Of a DNA stretch of 64,000 bases, positions 34,862 to 44,691 are shown in pieces. Made by a program: the position numbers and the translations under genes. Numbering within the stretch: position 1 is the first letter of the stretch; each line of letters starts with the position of its first letter. Under the pieces are notes generated by a model. It was not told the origin of the DNA and did no database searches. It was given only the letters and a program-made list of their open reading frames with translations. This DNA comes from Oscillatoria acuminata PCC 6304 (GTDB lineage: Bacteria > Cyanobacteriota > Cyanobacteriia > Cyanobacteriales > Laspinemataceae), in assembly GCF_000317105.1 (NCBI RefSeq), contig NC_019693.1, positions 930,001 through 994,000 of the forward strand, in the 5' to 3' direction.

Positions 34862-36937
34862 ATGACAAATCATCTGGCCCAGACTCAAAGTTTGTATCTT
34901 CGCAAACACGCGGAGAACCCGATCGATTGGTGGCCCTGGTGTGACGAAGCATTAGCAACCGCCAAGGCACAGAATAAACCAATTTTTCTGTCCATTGGAT
35001 ATTCCAGTTGCCACTGGTGTACTGTCATGGAAGGAGAAGCATTCTCTAGTGAGGCGATCGCCTCCTATATGAACGCCAACTTTCTGCCGATCAAAGTCGA
35101 TCGCGAGGAACGACCGGATATCGACAGCATCTATATGCAAGCCTTGCAAATGATGACCGGCCAAGGCGGTTGGCCCTTAAATATTTTTCTCACTCCCGAT
35201 GACCTTATCCCCTTTTATGGCGGCACTTACTTCCCCGTGGAACCCCGCTATGGTCGTCCCGGTTTCCTAGAATTGCTGCAAGCTATTCGCCGCTACTATG
35301 ACCTCGAAAAAGGCAAACTCGCAGCCTTCAAAGAAGAAATTATGGGTCATCTCCAACAGGCGGCGACTCTCCCAGGAACCGAGGACCTCCCAGAAGAACT
35401 CCTCTGGAAAGGATTGGAAACCAGTGTCACGGTGATTGCCCATCGGGAATATGGACCCAGCTTTCCCATGATGCCTTATGCTCAAGTGGTCCTGCAATCA
35501 ACTCGCTTTGACCGAGAATCCGAATATGACGAGAGGAGTGCGATCGCCCAACGGGGTATTGACCTAGCCTCCGGTGGGATCTATGACGCCGTTGCCGGTG
35601 GTTTTCACCGCTACACCGTTGATCCCACCTGGACGGTCCCCCACTTTGAAAAAATGCTTTACGACAACGGTCAGATTGTCGAATTTTTAGCCAATCTCTG
35701 GAGTGAAGGCATCCAAGAACCGGGATTTGAATGGGCCGTTGCTGGAACAATCCAATGGCTGAAACGAGAAATGACCGCCCCAGAAGGCTATTTTTATGCC
35801 GCCCAAGATGCCGATAGTTTTATCACTCCCGAGGACAAAGAACCGGAAGAAGGCGCATTTTATGTCTGGACCTATCAGGAATTAGAACGTCTCTTAACTG
35901 TAGAAGAATTCACTGCCCTCAATCAAGAATTTTTCCTCAGCCCCGAGGGGAATTTTGAAGGAAAAATTGTCTTAAAACGGACCAATCTCCAAGCGCTTAG
36001 TCCCACCGTAGAAACCGCCTTAGCCAAGCTATTTAAAGTCCGCTATGGTGCCTTACCCGAAGCGGTTAAAACTTTTCCCCCCGCCTGTAACAATCATGAA
36101 GCCAAAACCCACAACTGGCCCGGTCGGATTCCCCCCGTGACTGACCCCAAAATGATTGTCGCTTGGAATAGTTTGATGATTTCGGGGTTGGCAAGAGCGG
36201 CGGTGGTGTTTGGCAATGGGGAATATGCCACCCTCGCCACCACTGCGGCGAATTTTATTCTGGATCATCAATGGGTTGAGGGTCGTTTTCATCGCCTCAA
36301 TTATGACGGTCAAGCAGCGGTGCTCGCTCAATCAGAAGATTATGCTTTGTTTATTAAAGCCTTATTGGATTTAGAACAAATGGAACAGGTTCATCCTTCT
36401 AATTCCAATTGGTTAGAGAAAGCGATTCAGGTTCAGGAAGAGTTTGATGAGTTTCTCTGGAGTGTGGAATTGGGGGGATATTTTAATACCGCTAAAGATA
36501 GCAGTAGTGATTTAATTGTTCGGGAACGCAGTTATACCGATAATGCGACTCCAGCAGCCAATGGGGTAGCGATCGCCTCCTTGATTCGCTTATCCATGTT
36601 CACGGAAGACCTATCCTATCTCGATCGCGCCTTTAATGCCCTCAAGTCCTTTGGGGCCATTATGGACCGCGCACCTTCCGCCTGTCCGAGTCTGTTTGCT
36701 GCCTTGGATTGGTATCATCATCACACCCTAGTCCGCACTACCAGTAGTCGCATTCCCGGGTTAATGTCCCAATATTTTCCCACCTGTATTTTTCAGCAAA
36801 AATCAGACCTCCCCTCGGAGGCGATCGGCTTAGTCTGTGAGGGCCTCTCCTGTCAAGAACCCGCCTCTACCCTGGAACAACTGTTAGAACAGATGCAAGG
36901 TGCTCAAGTCAGACCCTCCCAGCGATCGGGCGTTTAG
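34862..36937 (+). CDS. DUF255/YyaL family thioredoxin-like protein
   Basis: A 691-residue protein with an N-terminal thioredoxin-like domain (SIGYSSCHWCTVMEGEAF with a CHWC active-site pair) and a long alpha/alpha-barrel part resembling glycosidases ('DAVAGGFHRYTVD', 'PHFEKMLYDN', 'AQDADS'). The family includes bacterial YyaL and mammalian SPATA20. Its biochemical role is not established. The gene starts directly after the heptamer array. It ends in family B repeats. Confidence 0.92.
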   Translation: MTNHLAQTQSLYLRKHAENPIDWWPWCDEALATAKAQNKPIFLSIGYSSCHWCTVMEGEAFSSEAIASYMNANFLPIKVDREERPDIDSIYMQALQMMTGQGGWPLNIFLTPDDLIPFYGGTYFPVEPRYGRPGFLELLQAIRRYYDLEKGKLAAFKEEIMGHLQQAATLPGTEDLPEELLWKGLETSVTVIAHREYGPSFPMMPYAQVVLQSTRFDRESEYDERSAIAQRGIDLASGGIYDAVAGGFHRYTVDPTWTVPHFEKMLYDNGQIVEFLANLWSEGIQEPGFEWAVAGTIQWLKREMTAPEGYFYAAQDADSFITPEDKEPEEGAFYVWTYQELERLLTVEEFTALNQEFFLSPEGNFEGKIVLKRTNLQALSPTVETALAKLFKVRYGALPEAVKTFPPACNNHEAKTHNWPGRIPPVTDPKMIVAWNSLMISGLARAAVVFGNGEYATLATTAANFILDHQWVEGRFHRLNYDGQAAVLAQSEDYALFIKALLDLEQMEQVHPSNSNWLEKAIQVQEEFDEFLWSVELGGYFNTAKDSSSDLIVRERSYTDNATPAANGVAIASLIRLSMFTEDLSYLDRAFNALKSFGAIMDRAPSACPSLFAALDWYHHHTLVRTTSSRIPGLMSQYFPTCIFQQKSDLPSEAIGLVCEGLSCQEPASTLEQLLEQMQGAQVRPSQRSGV

Positions 36938-36945
36938 ATAGTCTG

Positions 36946-37150
36946 TAAAAACCCGCAGGCTGAAGCCTGGGGCTACACGAACGAAGCCCGCCTGCGCGGG
37001 CTGATCCAGGAAATCGACTTTTTACAACCGGATTTCGTATAACACCCGTCAGGTGTTGCAACTTTACTCTTGAGCCCGCGCAGGCGGGCTTTGTCCGTAT
37101 AGCCCCAGGCTTCAGCCTGCGGGTTTTTATGTTAACAACTGGATTTAGTA
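36946..37150. repeat. Two family B repeats in inverted arrangement
   Basis: Copy 2 (about 36946-37041) runs in reverse, starting with the GCAGGCTGAAGCCTG hairpin and ending ACAACCGGATTTCGTAT. Copy 3 (about 37072-37150) runs forward with GCCCGCGCAGGCGGGC, TAGCCCCAGGCTTCAGCCTG and GGGTTTTTA. They lie between the convergent DUF255 and ftsI stops and could terminate both. Confidence 0.85.
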
Positions 37151-39100
37151 TTACTCACTAAACTCCTCAATCTCGGGAGTTTCAACCTGTGAAGAAGGAG
37201 GAATGCCCTCAATTTGAATCAGGGATTCCATGATTTCTTTGACAATGGGTGCGGCGACGGTTCCCCCATAGCCGCCTACGGGTTCATCCACCGCAGCGAG
37301 GACGACGTAACGGGGGTTATCTGCGGGTAAAATTGCTACAAAACTGGCGATCCGGGCGTACTCGGAATAACCACTGCCATCATCGGATGCTTTTTGAGAG
37401 GTTCCGGTTTTTCCGGCAATTCGATATCCGGGAATTTGGGCCGCAGCGCCGGTACCGTCGGTGATGGAATCCTCCATCATTCTTACTACCGCTTGGGTGG
37501 TGGAGGGGGAAAAGACTTGGCGGTTGGGACGGCGGTCCGGTTGCCAATATTGGCGTCCTTGACTATCGAAGAGTCCCCGGACAACATGGGGGGTGACGAG
37601 ATAGCCTTCATTGGCTAAAGCGCCGTTAATTTGGACCAGTTGGAGGGGGGTGAGGGAAAGACCTTGGCCGAAGGAGGCGGTGGCGGCATTGACCGGGGAG
37701 GCCATAAATTCGGCCCGCGATCGCAGTTGACTGGCGGTTTCAAAGGGTAAGTCTGCGCCGATGATGTCGCCGATGCCTAGGCGTTGCAGCCAACTGTAAA
37801 AGACCCGCGATCGCATCTGTTCGATAATATGCACCATCCCCACATTACTGGAATAGCGGATGATTTCGGTCACGGTGAGATTGCCTCGACCCACCCCATC
37901 GGAGTTGGAAATCGGCCATTCATCGACGAAAATTCGCCCTTCATCATAAAAGACACTGTTGGCTTCAATGGCACCGGCTTCTAAGGCGATCGCCACGGTA
38001 ATCGGTTTAAAGGTTGATCCCGGTTCGTATAAGTCCGTCAGGGCCCAGTTTTTAAATAACTCTAGATTGGCTTTAAAATATTCGTTCGGGTCGTAGGAGG
38101 GGTCGCAGACTAAGGCTAAGATTTCGCCGGTTTTGGCATCCATCACGATCGCCGTCCCCCGTTTGGCATTCCACTGTTTCCGGTGTTTCTCTAGGGCGAC
38201 CCGTGCCGCTTGTTGCAACCGCGAATCTAGGGTGATTTGCAAATGCAAATCGTCCAGGCGCATAAATTCTGCCGGTACCGGGTCGGGGATCAGTGAACCC
38301 CATAAGCGGCGGTCCAGTTCTAAGGAGGCTTCCCGGGCGAGTAAGTGCTGGTGGCTGGCTTCTATCCCCGCTTGACCTTGGCCTTCTGTATCCACATAGC
38401 CCACCACATCTGCTGCTAAGTTTTGCTGGGGATAATAGCGGGCGCTATTTTGTTCGAGTTCTAGTCCATCAAGGAAGATATCTTGGATGCGATCGGCATT
38501 TTCCTCCGAGAGACCGACTGCTAAGGCAATCCCACTTTCGTTTTGATTGAATTTACCAAAGAGTTCTGCACTCGTTTGATTCAGAATCGGGGCCAGGGTT
38601 ACCGCCATCTCTTCCTTGGAAATTTTAAACAGTTTGGGATGGGCGTATAGGGTATAAACTGGGCGATCGAGGGCTAAAACGTTCCCACTGCGATCGACGA
38701 TCGCCCGCCGGGGAATAAACGGCTGCAATTTCACATCTTGCTGCTGTCTGGCTTGTTCTTGTAAGTCCTGTCCATGCACAATTTGCAATCGATACAAATT
38801 CCCACTCAATCCCAGCATTCCAGCCATTAAAAACCCCCAGACTACCGCAAATCTAATCCGCGGATTTCCCAAGCGGGTCAGAGCGCGGACTCCTCTTTTC
38901 ATTCGCGGTGAACTGTTCAAATTCTCCAGAATTAATAATAAAAAAGCCAGGGGTAAGAGTAAGAGCAAGTTTTTACCGCTCTCTTGTTTCCGCTTATTCC
39001 CAGCAGCCCCCCGATTAATTTTTTTCCGGCGTTGAGATTGGGTTTTTCGATGAGAGTTCCGCTGTAAACTTTCCCCAGGGTGTGGAATCCTTGATGCCAT
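37151..39100 (-). CDS. ftsI: Penicillin-binding protein 2/3, FtsI-type transpeptidase
   Basis: A 649-residue class B penicillin-binding protein for septal peptidoglycan cross-linking. Catalytic motifs are present: SxxK in PGSTFKPITVA, SxN in YSSNVGMV and KTG in AGKTGTSQKA. A membrane segment (VVWGFLMAGMLGLSGNLYRLQIV) is followed by the PBP dimerisation region 'RRAIVDRSGNVLAL'. The stretch before it is very basic and has an extra hydrophobic run (LLLLLPLAFLLLIL), so translation may instead start at Met67 (38902). It is 121 bp downstream of the FtsL-like gene. Confidence 0.92.
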   Translation of the reverse strand: MASRIPHPGESLQRNSHRKTQSQRRKKINRGAAGNKRKQESGKNLLLLLPLAFLLLILENLNSSPRMKRGVRALTRLGNPRIRFAVVWGFLMAGMLGLSGNLYRLQIVHGQDLQEQARQQQDVKLQPFIPRRAIVDRSGNVLALDRPVYTLYAHPKLFKISKEEMAVTLAPILNQTSAELFGKFNQNESGIALAVGLSEENADRIQDIFLDGLELEQNSARYYPQQNLAADVVGYVDTEGQGQAGIEASHQHLLAREASLELDRRLWGSLIPDPVPAEFMRLDDLHLQITLDSRLQQAARVALEKHRKQWNAKRGTAIVMDAKTGEILALVCDPSYDPNEYFKANLELFKNWALTDLYEPGSTFKPITVAIALEAGAIEANSVFYDEGRIFVDEWPISNSDGVGRGNLTVTEIIRYSSNVGMVHIIEQMRSRVFYSWLQRLGIGDIIGADLPFETASQLRSRAEFMASPVNAATASFGQGLSLTPLQLVQINGALANEGYLVTPHVVRGLFDSQGRQYWQPDRRPNRQVFSPSTTQAVVRMMEDSITDGTGAAAQIPGYRIAGKTGTSQKASDDGSGYSEYARIASFVAILPADNPRYVVLAAVDEPVGGYGGTVAAPIVKEIMESLIQIEGIPPSSQVETPEIEEFSE

Positions 39101-39221
39101 ATTCCGCTCGTACAGTGTAATCAGTTTGGAGAATTTGAAGGCTTTTGATTAGGGGTCGATTCAGGCAATATTCCCGCGTTGAGTTCAGGAATCATTCGGG
39201 GTGAATCCCGAATTTGGGCGG

Positions 39222-39866
39222 TTAATATCCAACGGGTCTAGTATCCGGAGTGGGCGGTTCTTCCCCGATGGATTTTTCCGCTGTTGGCGCTTCTACGGGG
39301 GTGGGTTTCAAAAATATCATTTGATTTAAGTTGGGGGGTATTAATCCGCTACTGGGTTCTTCCGCTTGTTTGGAGAATTGGGTTTTTAAACTTTCGTTGG
39401 TGGAGGTGAGTTTTCGCTCTTGGCGGCGCAAACTTTCCAACTCTCGGAAGGATGTCCCCCACTGTTGCTGGTAGTAGACAGTGCTGCCATAGATGAATAA
39501 GGCGGCACCGACGAGGAAGAAGGTGGCGAAGGAGGAAACGGTTTGAGCTTTCACGAGCGATCGCAACCAAAAGGGAATCGCCCAAGGATTTGAGGTGGAC
39601 TGATTTCGGATTGCTTGGTTCTTTCTGGGTTCGGTTGTCTTCGGGTTCGGGGGTAATCCTTCTCGGACTCGGGGACTGGGTTGAGCCGATCGCAAGGGGG
39701 TGACTTGAGCAGGAGTTCTTGGGGCGATCGCCAGGTTTTCTTGGGCTTTTCTCTGCCGAGTTGCGATCGAGGTTACTTTACTGGATGTTCCTGCCGAAGT
39801 TGGACGGGACCTCATTTTTCTCGGAGCATTTGGGGGTCTGAATGCAACTGTCATAACTTTAACCAA
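39222..39866 (-). CDS. FtsL-like single-pass membrane protein
   Basis: A 214-residue protein: a basic, Pro-rich cytoplasmic N-terminus of about 105 residues, one membrane segment (ATFFLVGAALFIYGSTVYY, about 115-135), a coiled-coil stretch (FRELESLRRQERKLTSTNESLKTQF in parts) and a Pro-rich end. This topology with the coiled coil next to the membrane is that of FtsL/DivIC divisome proteins, which sit directly upstream of ftsI in many bacteria, as here. Family membership is inferred from position and shape, not from a sequence match. An internal start at 39854 is possible. Confidence 0.7.
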   Translation of the reverse strand: MVKVMTVAFRPPNAPRKMRSRPTSAGTSSKVTSIATRQRKAQENLAIAPRTPAQVTPLRSAQPSPRVREGLPPNPKTTEPRKNQAIRNQSTSNPWAIPFWLRSLVKAQTVSSFATFFLVGAALFIYGSTVYYQQQWGTSFRELESLRRQERKLTSTNESLKTQFSKQAEEPSSGLIPPNLNQMIFLKPTPVEAPTAEKSIGEEPPTPDTRPVGY

Positions 39867-40364
39867 TATTAGGCTGTTGGTGTTAATAGCGCTATTTATA
39901 TCGGTTCCCTTCTCAGTGGCAGTGGGAATTGAATCCCCGGATCAATTGAGTTGAGAATTCCGATGTTCCTAAGTCTTGTGGTTTTCACTGAGACTTCCCC
40001 ATCCTAGCACCGGCTTGTCTGTAAGTCTTTTGCAATTAGGGAACTCTGATTTCAGGAGGGCGATCGCTCAGGTTCCCTGAATTTCCCTCTCCTTGGGGAG
40101 TTGTTTGATGCCTTCAATTAAGCTAACCAGGATAGTCCCCCCTCCTCCAACGGTCACCGGATAGGGTCCATCCGTACCTGCTCTTGGGGTGAGTGTAACA
40201 ACTATCACCCCTTCAAACCCACACCCATTCAGCAGACTCCCTCAAAAGCCTCCAAAATTTTCGGGTCAACCCCCCCTAGGATTCCGGGAGGCTTTTGACC
40301 CTAGCTATAAAAATTTTTGAAGATAGATGAAAATTTGTAACTTTTTCGGAAAAATGCCCTATTC
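39867..40364. other. Non-coding region with inverted repeat
   Basis: A 12-bp inverted repeat TCAAAAGCCTCC (40242-40253) and GGAGGCTTTTGA (40287-40298). No gene seen. Confidence 0.5.
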
Positions 40365-40421
40365 TATACTATTAGCAGATTTGAAAGAGGTTTTCCTTGG
40401 GTAGGTCCAAGAAAAACCTCT
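40365..40421 (+). promoter_or_regulatory. Putative promoter and leader hairpin of the lipoprotein gene
   Basis: A TATACT -10-like box (40365-40370) is followed by a hairpin with 15-bp arms, AGAGGTTTTCCTTGG (40386-40400) and CCAAGAAAAACCTCT (40407-40421), with a 6-nt loop. A further hairpin (GGTTC...GAACC) lies near 40457-40475. The lipoprotein start is at 40533. Confidence 0.5.
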
Positions 40422-40532
40422 CTGAAAATCTGCCCTAGATTGGGTTCATTAGCAGTGGTTCATTTTTTAGAACCGACTGAGGCAGTCTGGGTCCTTGGTC
40501 ATACCTGATTCATTCACCCCTAAATATCCACA

Positions 40533-40775
40533 ATGAAAAACAAAATCGCCAGTTTAGCTGTTTTACTCGCTTTGTCTACCTCGGTTGTAGCCTGCAATAC
40601 CAATGAACCGGAAACCCCTGCTACAACTACCCCCACAGAAGAAGTTCCTGTAGACCAAACAGCCCCTGAAGCTGTGGATACCCCGGCAACGACTCCCGAA
40701 GCCACTCCGACGACTCCGGCAACGACTCCCGAAGCCACTCCGACGACTCCCGAAACCGCTCCTACTGCTCCTTAA
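40533..40775 (+). CDS. Small Thr/Pro-rich lipoprotein
   Basis: An 80-residue protein with a signal peptide and lipobox ending STSVVAC (Cys at residue 21), so it is probably lipid-anchored after cleavage before the Cys. The mature part is low-complexity, repeating ATTPEATPTTP units with glutamate. No known domain; perhaps a spacer or envelope-attached peptide. The repeats are also visible as tandem DNA repeats. Confidence 0.75.
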   Translation: MKNKIASLAVLLALSTSVVACNTNEPETPATTTPTEEVPVDQTAPEAVDTPATTPEATPTTPATTPEATPTTPETAPTAP

Positions 40776-40835
40776 AACTGCGCAGCGACGGGTGTAGGAA
40801 TGGGAATAGCACCTACAACCGTAGGCCCATGACCT

Positions 40836-40907
40836 CTAAATTTAGAGGAATCCTGTGCGAATCGCCTCTCCATTTAGGGTGAGTTTTCAAAATCTGCGTA
40901 AGTCCTG
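40836..40907. repeat. Family G repeat, copy 1
   Basis: About 72 bp that match 59588-59659 at roughly four of five positions, sharing TAGAGGAATCCT and CCTCTCCATTTAGGGTG. An additional weak inverted repeat (TGCGTAAGTCCTGA with the ACTTACG region near 40940) follows. The rest of 40776-41212 shows nothing else. Confidence 0.7.
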
Positions 40908-41212
40908 AAATGATTAATTCGTAGTCAGGGCTTCTACTTACGTCCTTGATCAACTCATCCGAGTCACAAACCCTTGACATTGGTCGAGGGTTATTTTTTG
41001 AGGGTCCAGGAGAGTTGCAAATTCTGTAGCCTCCTGGAATGGGTGGAGCAGGGTCTGTCGAATCAGGGGGTAAAGTCGGTCACTCCATTAACGGGTTTTG
41101 AGTTCAATTTGTGATTTGAGTGGAATTGGGTTGACTTATTTATCACTTAAGACTGATAGAAAAGGGCGGAAAATATGATAGGAAAAGGTAAGACAATTAT
41201 CGGTTAATTGGT

Positions 41213-41575
41213 ATGAGCGATCGCCCCCAACCCATCGGTCCGAAACTCTCCCATCGCCTCCCTTCAATGCAGTTGATTTTAGTCGGGGGAATACTGTTGG
41301 GGATCACCCCCCTGGCTCATGCTTTACCTCCAGCCTCTGATATTCCCGAGGAAATCTTGCGAACTGAAATTATTACCCAAGGCCGATCGCCCATTGATGG
41401 GACAGCACTCACCCCGGACGAATATGCCGCATTGCTCGAAGATCCGACCGTTCGGCAGATGATCCCCGCTGAAAATGGCAGCGGAGCAACGGCGATCGGC
41501 CCAATCCCACCCGGGCAGATCATGATTAATCGCTTGCCCGTCAGAGAATTACTCCGGGTCATTTTTCCGTTTTGA
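41213..41575 (+). CDS. Putative exported protein of unknown function
   Basis: A 120-residue protein with an N-terminal hydrophobic segment (SMQLILVGGILLGITPLAHA) ending in an AHA-L cleavage-like site, preceded by a 19-residue polar lead. The mature part contains 'TEIITQGRSPIDGTALTPDEYAALLEDPTVRQ' (in parts), which I recall as a conserved cyanobacterial protein with no assigned function. No neighbours in operon. Confidence 0.75.
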   Translation: MSDRPQPIGPKLSHRLPSMQLILVGGILLGITPLAHALPPASDIPEEILRTEIITQGRSPIDGTALTPDEYAALLEDPTVRQMIPAENGSGATAIGPIPPGQIMINRLPVRELLRVIFPF

Positions 41576-41627
41576 ACGTGCTATTTTAGTTTACAATCCT
41601 TAATATTTCTGGTGTATTGATAGAACA

Positions 41628-41718
41628 GGACTGACAGATCCCCTGAAGTAGAGAGTGGGTGTCTTTGATGAAAAGCACCTATCCTATTAGGTTACAGTCC
41701 TCTGAACCCTGTCAGTCC
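41628..41718. repeat. Inverted-repeat-bounded structure (possible family G or ncRNA)
   Basis: GGACTGACAG (41628-41637) and CTGTCAGTCC (41709-41718) are a perfect 10-bp pair enclosing 71 nt, which itself contains a GGTG-CTTT/AAAG-CACC hairpin. Sequence around the left arm resembles 59559-59600. Confidence 0.6.
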
Positions 41719-41863
41719 GGTAAAAGAGTTGCTCCCTCTAAAAGCGGCGATCGCCAGGGATTGTGGAGCCGGTGCATGAATCAACCAGCACGCTTCATCC
41801 CAGAGACCAAGAAAGTTCTAGGATGAAACTATCATCACCCCCCACCCAAGGCGATCGCAATAT

Positions 41864-42012
41864 CTAATCCCAAATCCGGTTCTCAAAAATCGCTGTTCTC
41901 TCTTAGCCTGGTGTCGGCAGGCTTCGTCCCTGTAGCCCCACCCTTTCCTAGCGGAACGCTCATAGAACAGGGTGCGGGTTTTGACAGACCTTTGAATACC
42001 GGACTCCGTATA
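41864..42012. repeat. Family B palindromic repeat, expanded copy
   Basis: Starts CCCAAATCCGGTTCTCAAAA and ends ATACCGGACTCCGTAT. The middle has 'GGCAGGCTTCGTCCCTGTAGCCCCA' (in parts) and extra sequence before GTGCGGGTTTT. It fills most of the space before glgB. Confidence 0.7.
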
Positions 42013-42097
42013 ACCCTCGTGCCTTCACCCTAAACCCGGGTTGATCAACCGCACGCATATCGAAACCCATTCATGAACTGCATTTAGGCAACCAAAC

Positions 42098-44407
42098 ATG
42101 ACCGTAAAAATCGCCCCCGATCAAGTCCATCAAATAGTTGGAAATCAACATCAAGACCCCTTTGAAATCCTCGGTGCTCATCCCATCCAGGACAACGGCA
42201 AAATCTCCCATTGGGCCGTGCGCGCCTACCTCCCCAATGCCGACAGCGTATCCGTCATCGTCCCGGAACAGCGCCAAGAATATCCCATGCAGTCCGTGCA
42301 TAACCCCCACTTCTTTGAATGCGTCATAGAAACCGCTGAACTGGCCAACTACCAATTTCGCATCACCGAAGGCGAGCACGAACGGGTGATTTACGACCCC
42401 TACGCCTTCCGGTCCCCCAAACTCACCGACCTCGACATTCACCTCTTCGCCGAAGGCAACCACCATCGCATCTACGAAAAACTCGGTGCTCACACCCTAG
42501 AAGTCAACGGCGTTAAAGGCGTCTACTTTGCCGTCTGGGCCCCCAACGCCCGTAACATCTCCGTCCTCGGCGACTTCAACCATTGGGACGGACGCAAACA
42601 TCAAATGGCCAAACGCGGCAACGGCGTCTGGGAACTCTTCATCCCGGACCTTGGCGTCGGCGAACATTACAAATATGAAATCAAAAACTCCGCCGGTCAC
42701 ATTTACGAAAAATCTGACCCCTACGGTTTCCAACAAGAACCCCGACCCAAAACCGCCTCCATCGTCACCGACCTAGATAACTACAACTGGACCGACCAAA
42801 ACTGGATGGAAGAACGTCGCAACAGCGACCCCCTGAGCAAACCCATCTCCGTCTATGAATGTCATTTAGGCTCCTGGCTCCATGCCTCCGCCTCCGAACC
42901 CGCCAAACTCCCCAACGGAGACACCGAACCCGTCGTCATCGTCTCCGAACTCAAACCTGGGGCCAGATTCCTCACCTACCGGGAACTCGCTGCAAAACTG
43001 ATTCCCTACGTCAAAGAACTTGGCTACACCCACATCGAGTTACTCCCGATCGCCGAACATCCCTTTGATGGGTCCTGGGGTTATCAAGTCACCGGCTACT
43101 ACGCCCCCACCTCCCGTTTTGGCACCCCAGAAGACTTCATGTACTTTGTGGATTGCTGCCACCAAGAGGGAATTGGCGTCTTGGTAGACTGGGTTCCCGG
43201 TCACTTCCCCAAAGATGGACATGGATTAGCCTTCTTTGATGGCACCCACCTCTACGAACACGCTGACCCCCGCAAAGGCGAACATAAAGAATGGGGAACC
43301 CTCGTTTTTAACTACAACCGCAACGAAGTCCGCAACTTCCTCGTTGCCAACGTCTTATTCTGGTTTGACAAATTCCACATTGACGGCATCCGCGTCGATG
43401 CCGTCGCCTCCATGTTGTACCTAGACTACTGCCGCAAAGAAGGGGAATGGGTCACCAACCAATATGGCGGACGGGAAAACCTAGAAGCGGCAGACTTCCT
43501 GCGCCAAGCGAATCATCTGCTATTTTCCTACTATCCGGGAGTGCTCTCCATTGCCGAAGAGTCCACCTCCTGGCCGATGGTTTCCTGGCCGACTTATGTT
43601 GGCGGTTTAGGGTTTAACTTGAAATGGAACATGGGCTGGATGCACGATATGCTGGATTACTTCAGCATGGACCCCTGGTTCCGCCAATTCCATCAAAACA
43701 ACATCACCTTTAGTATGTGGTATCACCACAGCGAGAACTTCATGCTGGCCCTGTCCCATGATGAAGTGGTGCATGGTAAGAGCAATATTATCGGTAAAAT
43801 GCCGGGCGATCGTTGGCAAAAATTAGCCAATGTCCGGTGTTTGTTTACCTATATGTTTGCTCACCCGGGCAAGAAAACCCTGTTTATGAGCATGGAATTC
43901 GGCCAATGGAGTGAGTGGAACGTCTGGGGTGATTTGGAGTGGGAACTGTTGCAATATGAGCCACACCAACAGCTTAAAACCTTCATGACCGACCTAAATC
44001 AGCTCTATTGTTCAACCCCAGAACTGTATAGCCAAGACTTCGGACAAGAAGGGTTTGAATGGATTGATTGTTCCGACAATCGCCATAGTGTCGTGTCGTT
44101 TATCCGCTGGGATAAAAATAAGGAAGATTTTGTCGTAGTGGTTTGTAACTTCACCCCGCAACCGCATAGTCACTATCGCGTTGGAGTTCCGGTACATGGA
44201 TTCTACAGCGAAATTTTTAACAGCGACTCCGGCAAATATGGCGGCAGCAACATGGGGAATCTCGGCGGCAAATGGGCTGATGAGTGGTGGTTCCATAGTC
44301 ATGCTTACTCGATGGATTTGTGCTTGCCTCCGTTATCAGTGTTGGTGTTTAAGTTAGATCAGGAGAAGACTGAAGAAGCGCGCAAGGCTTGGATGTCTCA
44401 AACTTGA
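42098..44407 (+). CDS. glgB: 1,4-alpha-glucan branching enzyme
   Basis: GlgB makes alpha-1,6 branches in glycogen. The 769-residue protein has two N-terminal CBM48-type beta domains (about 1-110 and 120-230, '[20 protein letters not shown]'), a GH13 barrel with nucleophile Asp in [13 protein letters not shown], acid/base Glu in [10 protein letters not shown] and third acid in [10 protein letters not shown], and the C-terminal all-beta domain. The four GH13 conserved regions (including [14 protein letters not shown]) are intact. Family D and A repeats follow. Confidence 0.97.
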   Translation: MTVKIAPDQVHQIVGNQHQDPFEILGAHPIQDNGKISHWAVRAYLPNADSVSVIVPEQRQEYPMQSVHNPHFFECVIETAELANYQFRITEGEHERVIYDPYAFRSPKLTDLDIHLFAEGNHHRIYEKLGAHTLEVNGVKGVYFAVWAPNARNISVLGDFNHWDGRKHQMAKRGNGVWELFIPDLGVGEHYKYEIKNSAGHIYEKSDPYGFQQEPRPKTASIVTDLDNYNWTDQNWMEERRNSDPLSKPISVYECHLGSWLHASASEPAKLPNGDTEPVVIVSELKPGARFLTYRELAAKLIPYVKELGYTHIELLPIAEHPFDGSWGYQVTGYYAPTSRFGTPEDFMYFVDCCHQEGIGVLVDWVPGHFPKDGHGLAFFDGTHLYEHADPRKGEHKEWGTLVFNYNRNEVRNFLVANVLFWFDKFHIDGIRVDAVASMLYLDYCRKEGEWVTNQYGGRENLEAADFLRQANHLLFSYYPGVLSIAEESTSWPMVSWPTYVGGLGFNLKWNMGWMHDMLDYFSMDPWFRQFHQNNITFSMWYHHSENFMLALSHDEVVHGKSNIIGKMPGDRWQKLANVRCLFTYMFAHPGKKTLFMSMEFGQWSEWNVWGDLEWELLQYEPHQQLKTFMTDLNQLYCSTPELYSQDFGQEGFEWIDCSDNRHSVVSFIRWDKNKEDFVVVVCNFTPQPHSHYRVGVPVHGFYSEIFNSDSGKYGGSNMGNLGGKWADEWWFHSHAYSMDLCLPPLSVLVFKLDQEKTEEARKAWMSQT

Positions 44408-44424
44408 GAAGCAACAACCGATGG

Positions 44425-44585
44425 GGGTTAAAACTATAGCCCTGTCAAGGTGTATTTGTAGGGGCGCTTCGAGAAGCGCCCCTACATTCCATAACTCTTT
44501 GATGAAGAAAAATCATTGTTTCTTGTAGGGGCGCAAGCATTGCGCCCCTACAAGAAACATACCTGGACAGGGCTAGGGTTCAAAC
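44425..44585. mobile_element. MITE-like element, family A copy 4
   Basis: The element is 44435-44575 (141 bp), starting TATAGCCCTGTCAAGGTG and ending ACCTGGACAGGGCTA. Flanks GGGTTAAAAC (44425-44434) and GGGTTCAAAC (44576-44585) match at nine of ten. It has two internal GTAGGGGCGC... palindromes (44459-44486 and 44525-44553). The flanks belong to a family D palindrome. Confidence 0.82.
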
Positions 44586-44691
44586 GATTGGCGGCCTAAC
44601 AGCTAAAGTCGCTTAAAACCACCTGTAGAGGCGCTTCGCGAAGCGCCTCTACAGCCGGGAGATTGATCACCAGCCGATCCTCAAACCGACC

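Noticed and set aside
34586-34909. Minus-strand frame with WSLV repeats
   Set aside because: Direct translation of the heptamer array; overlaps the start of the DUF255 gene.
41628-41718. Considered as SRP RNA or another known housekeeping RNA
   Set aside because: The conserved GGAAGGAAGCA-type loop of SRP RNA is absent, and no tmRNA or RNase P signature is seen.
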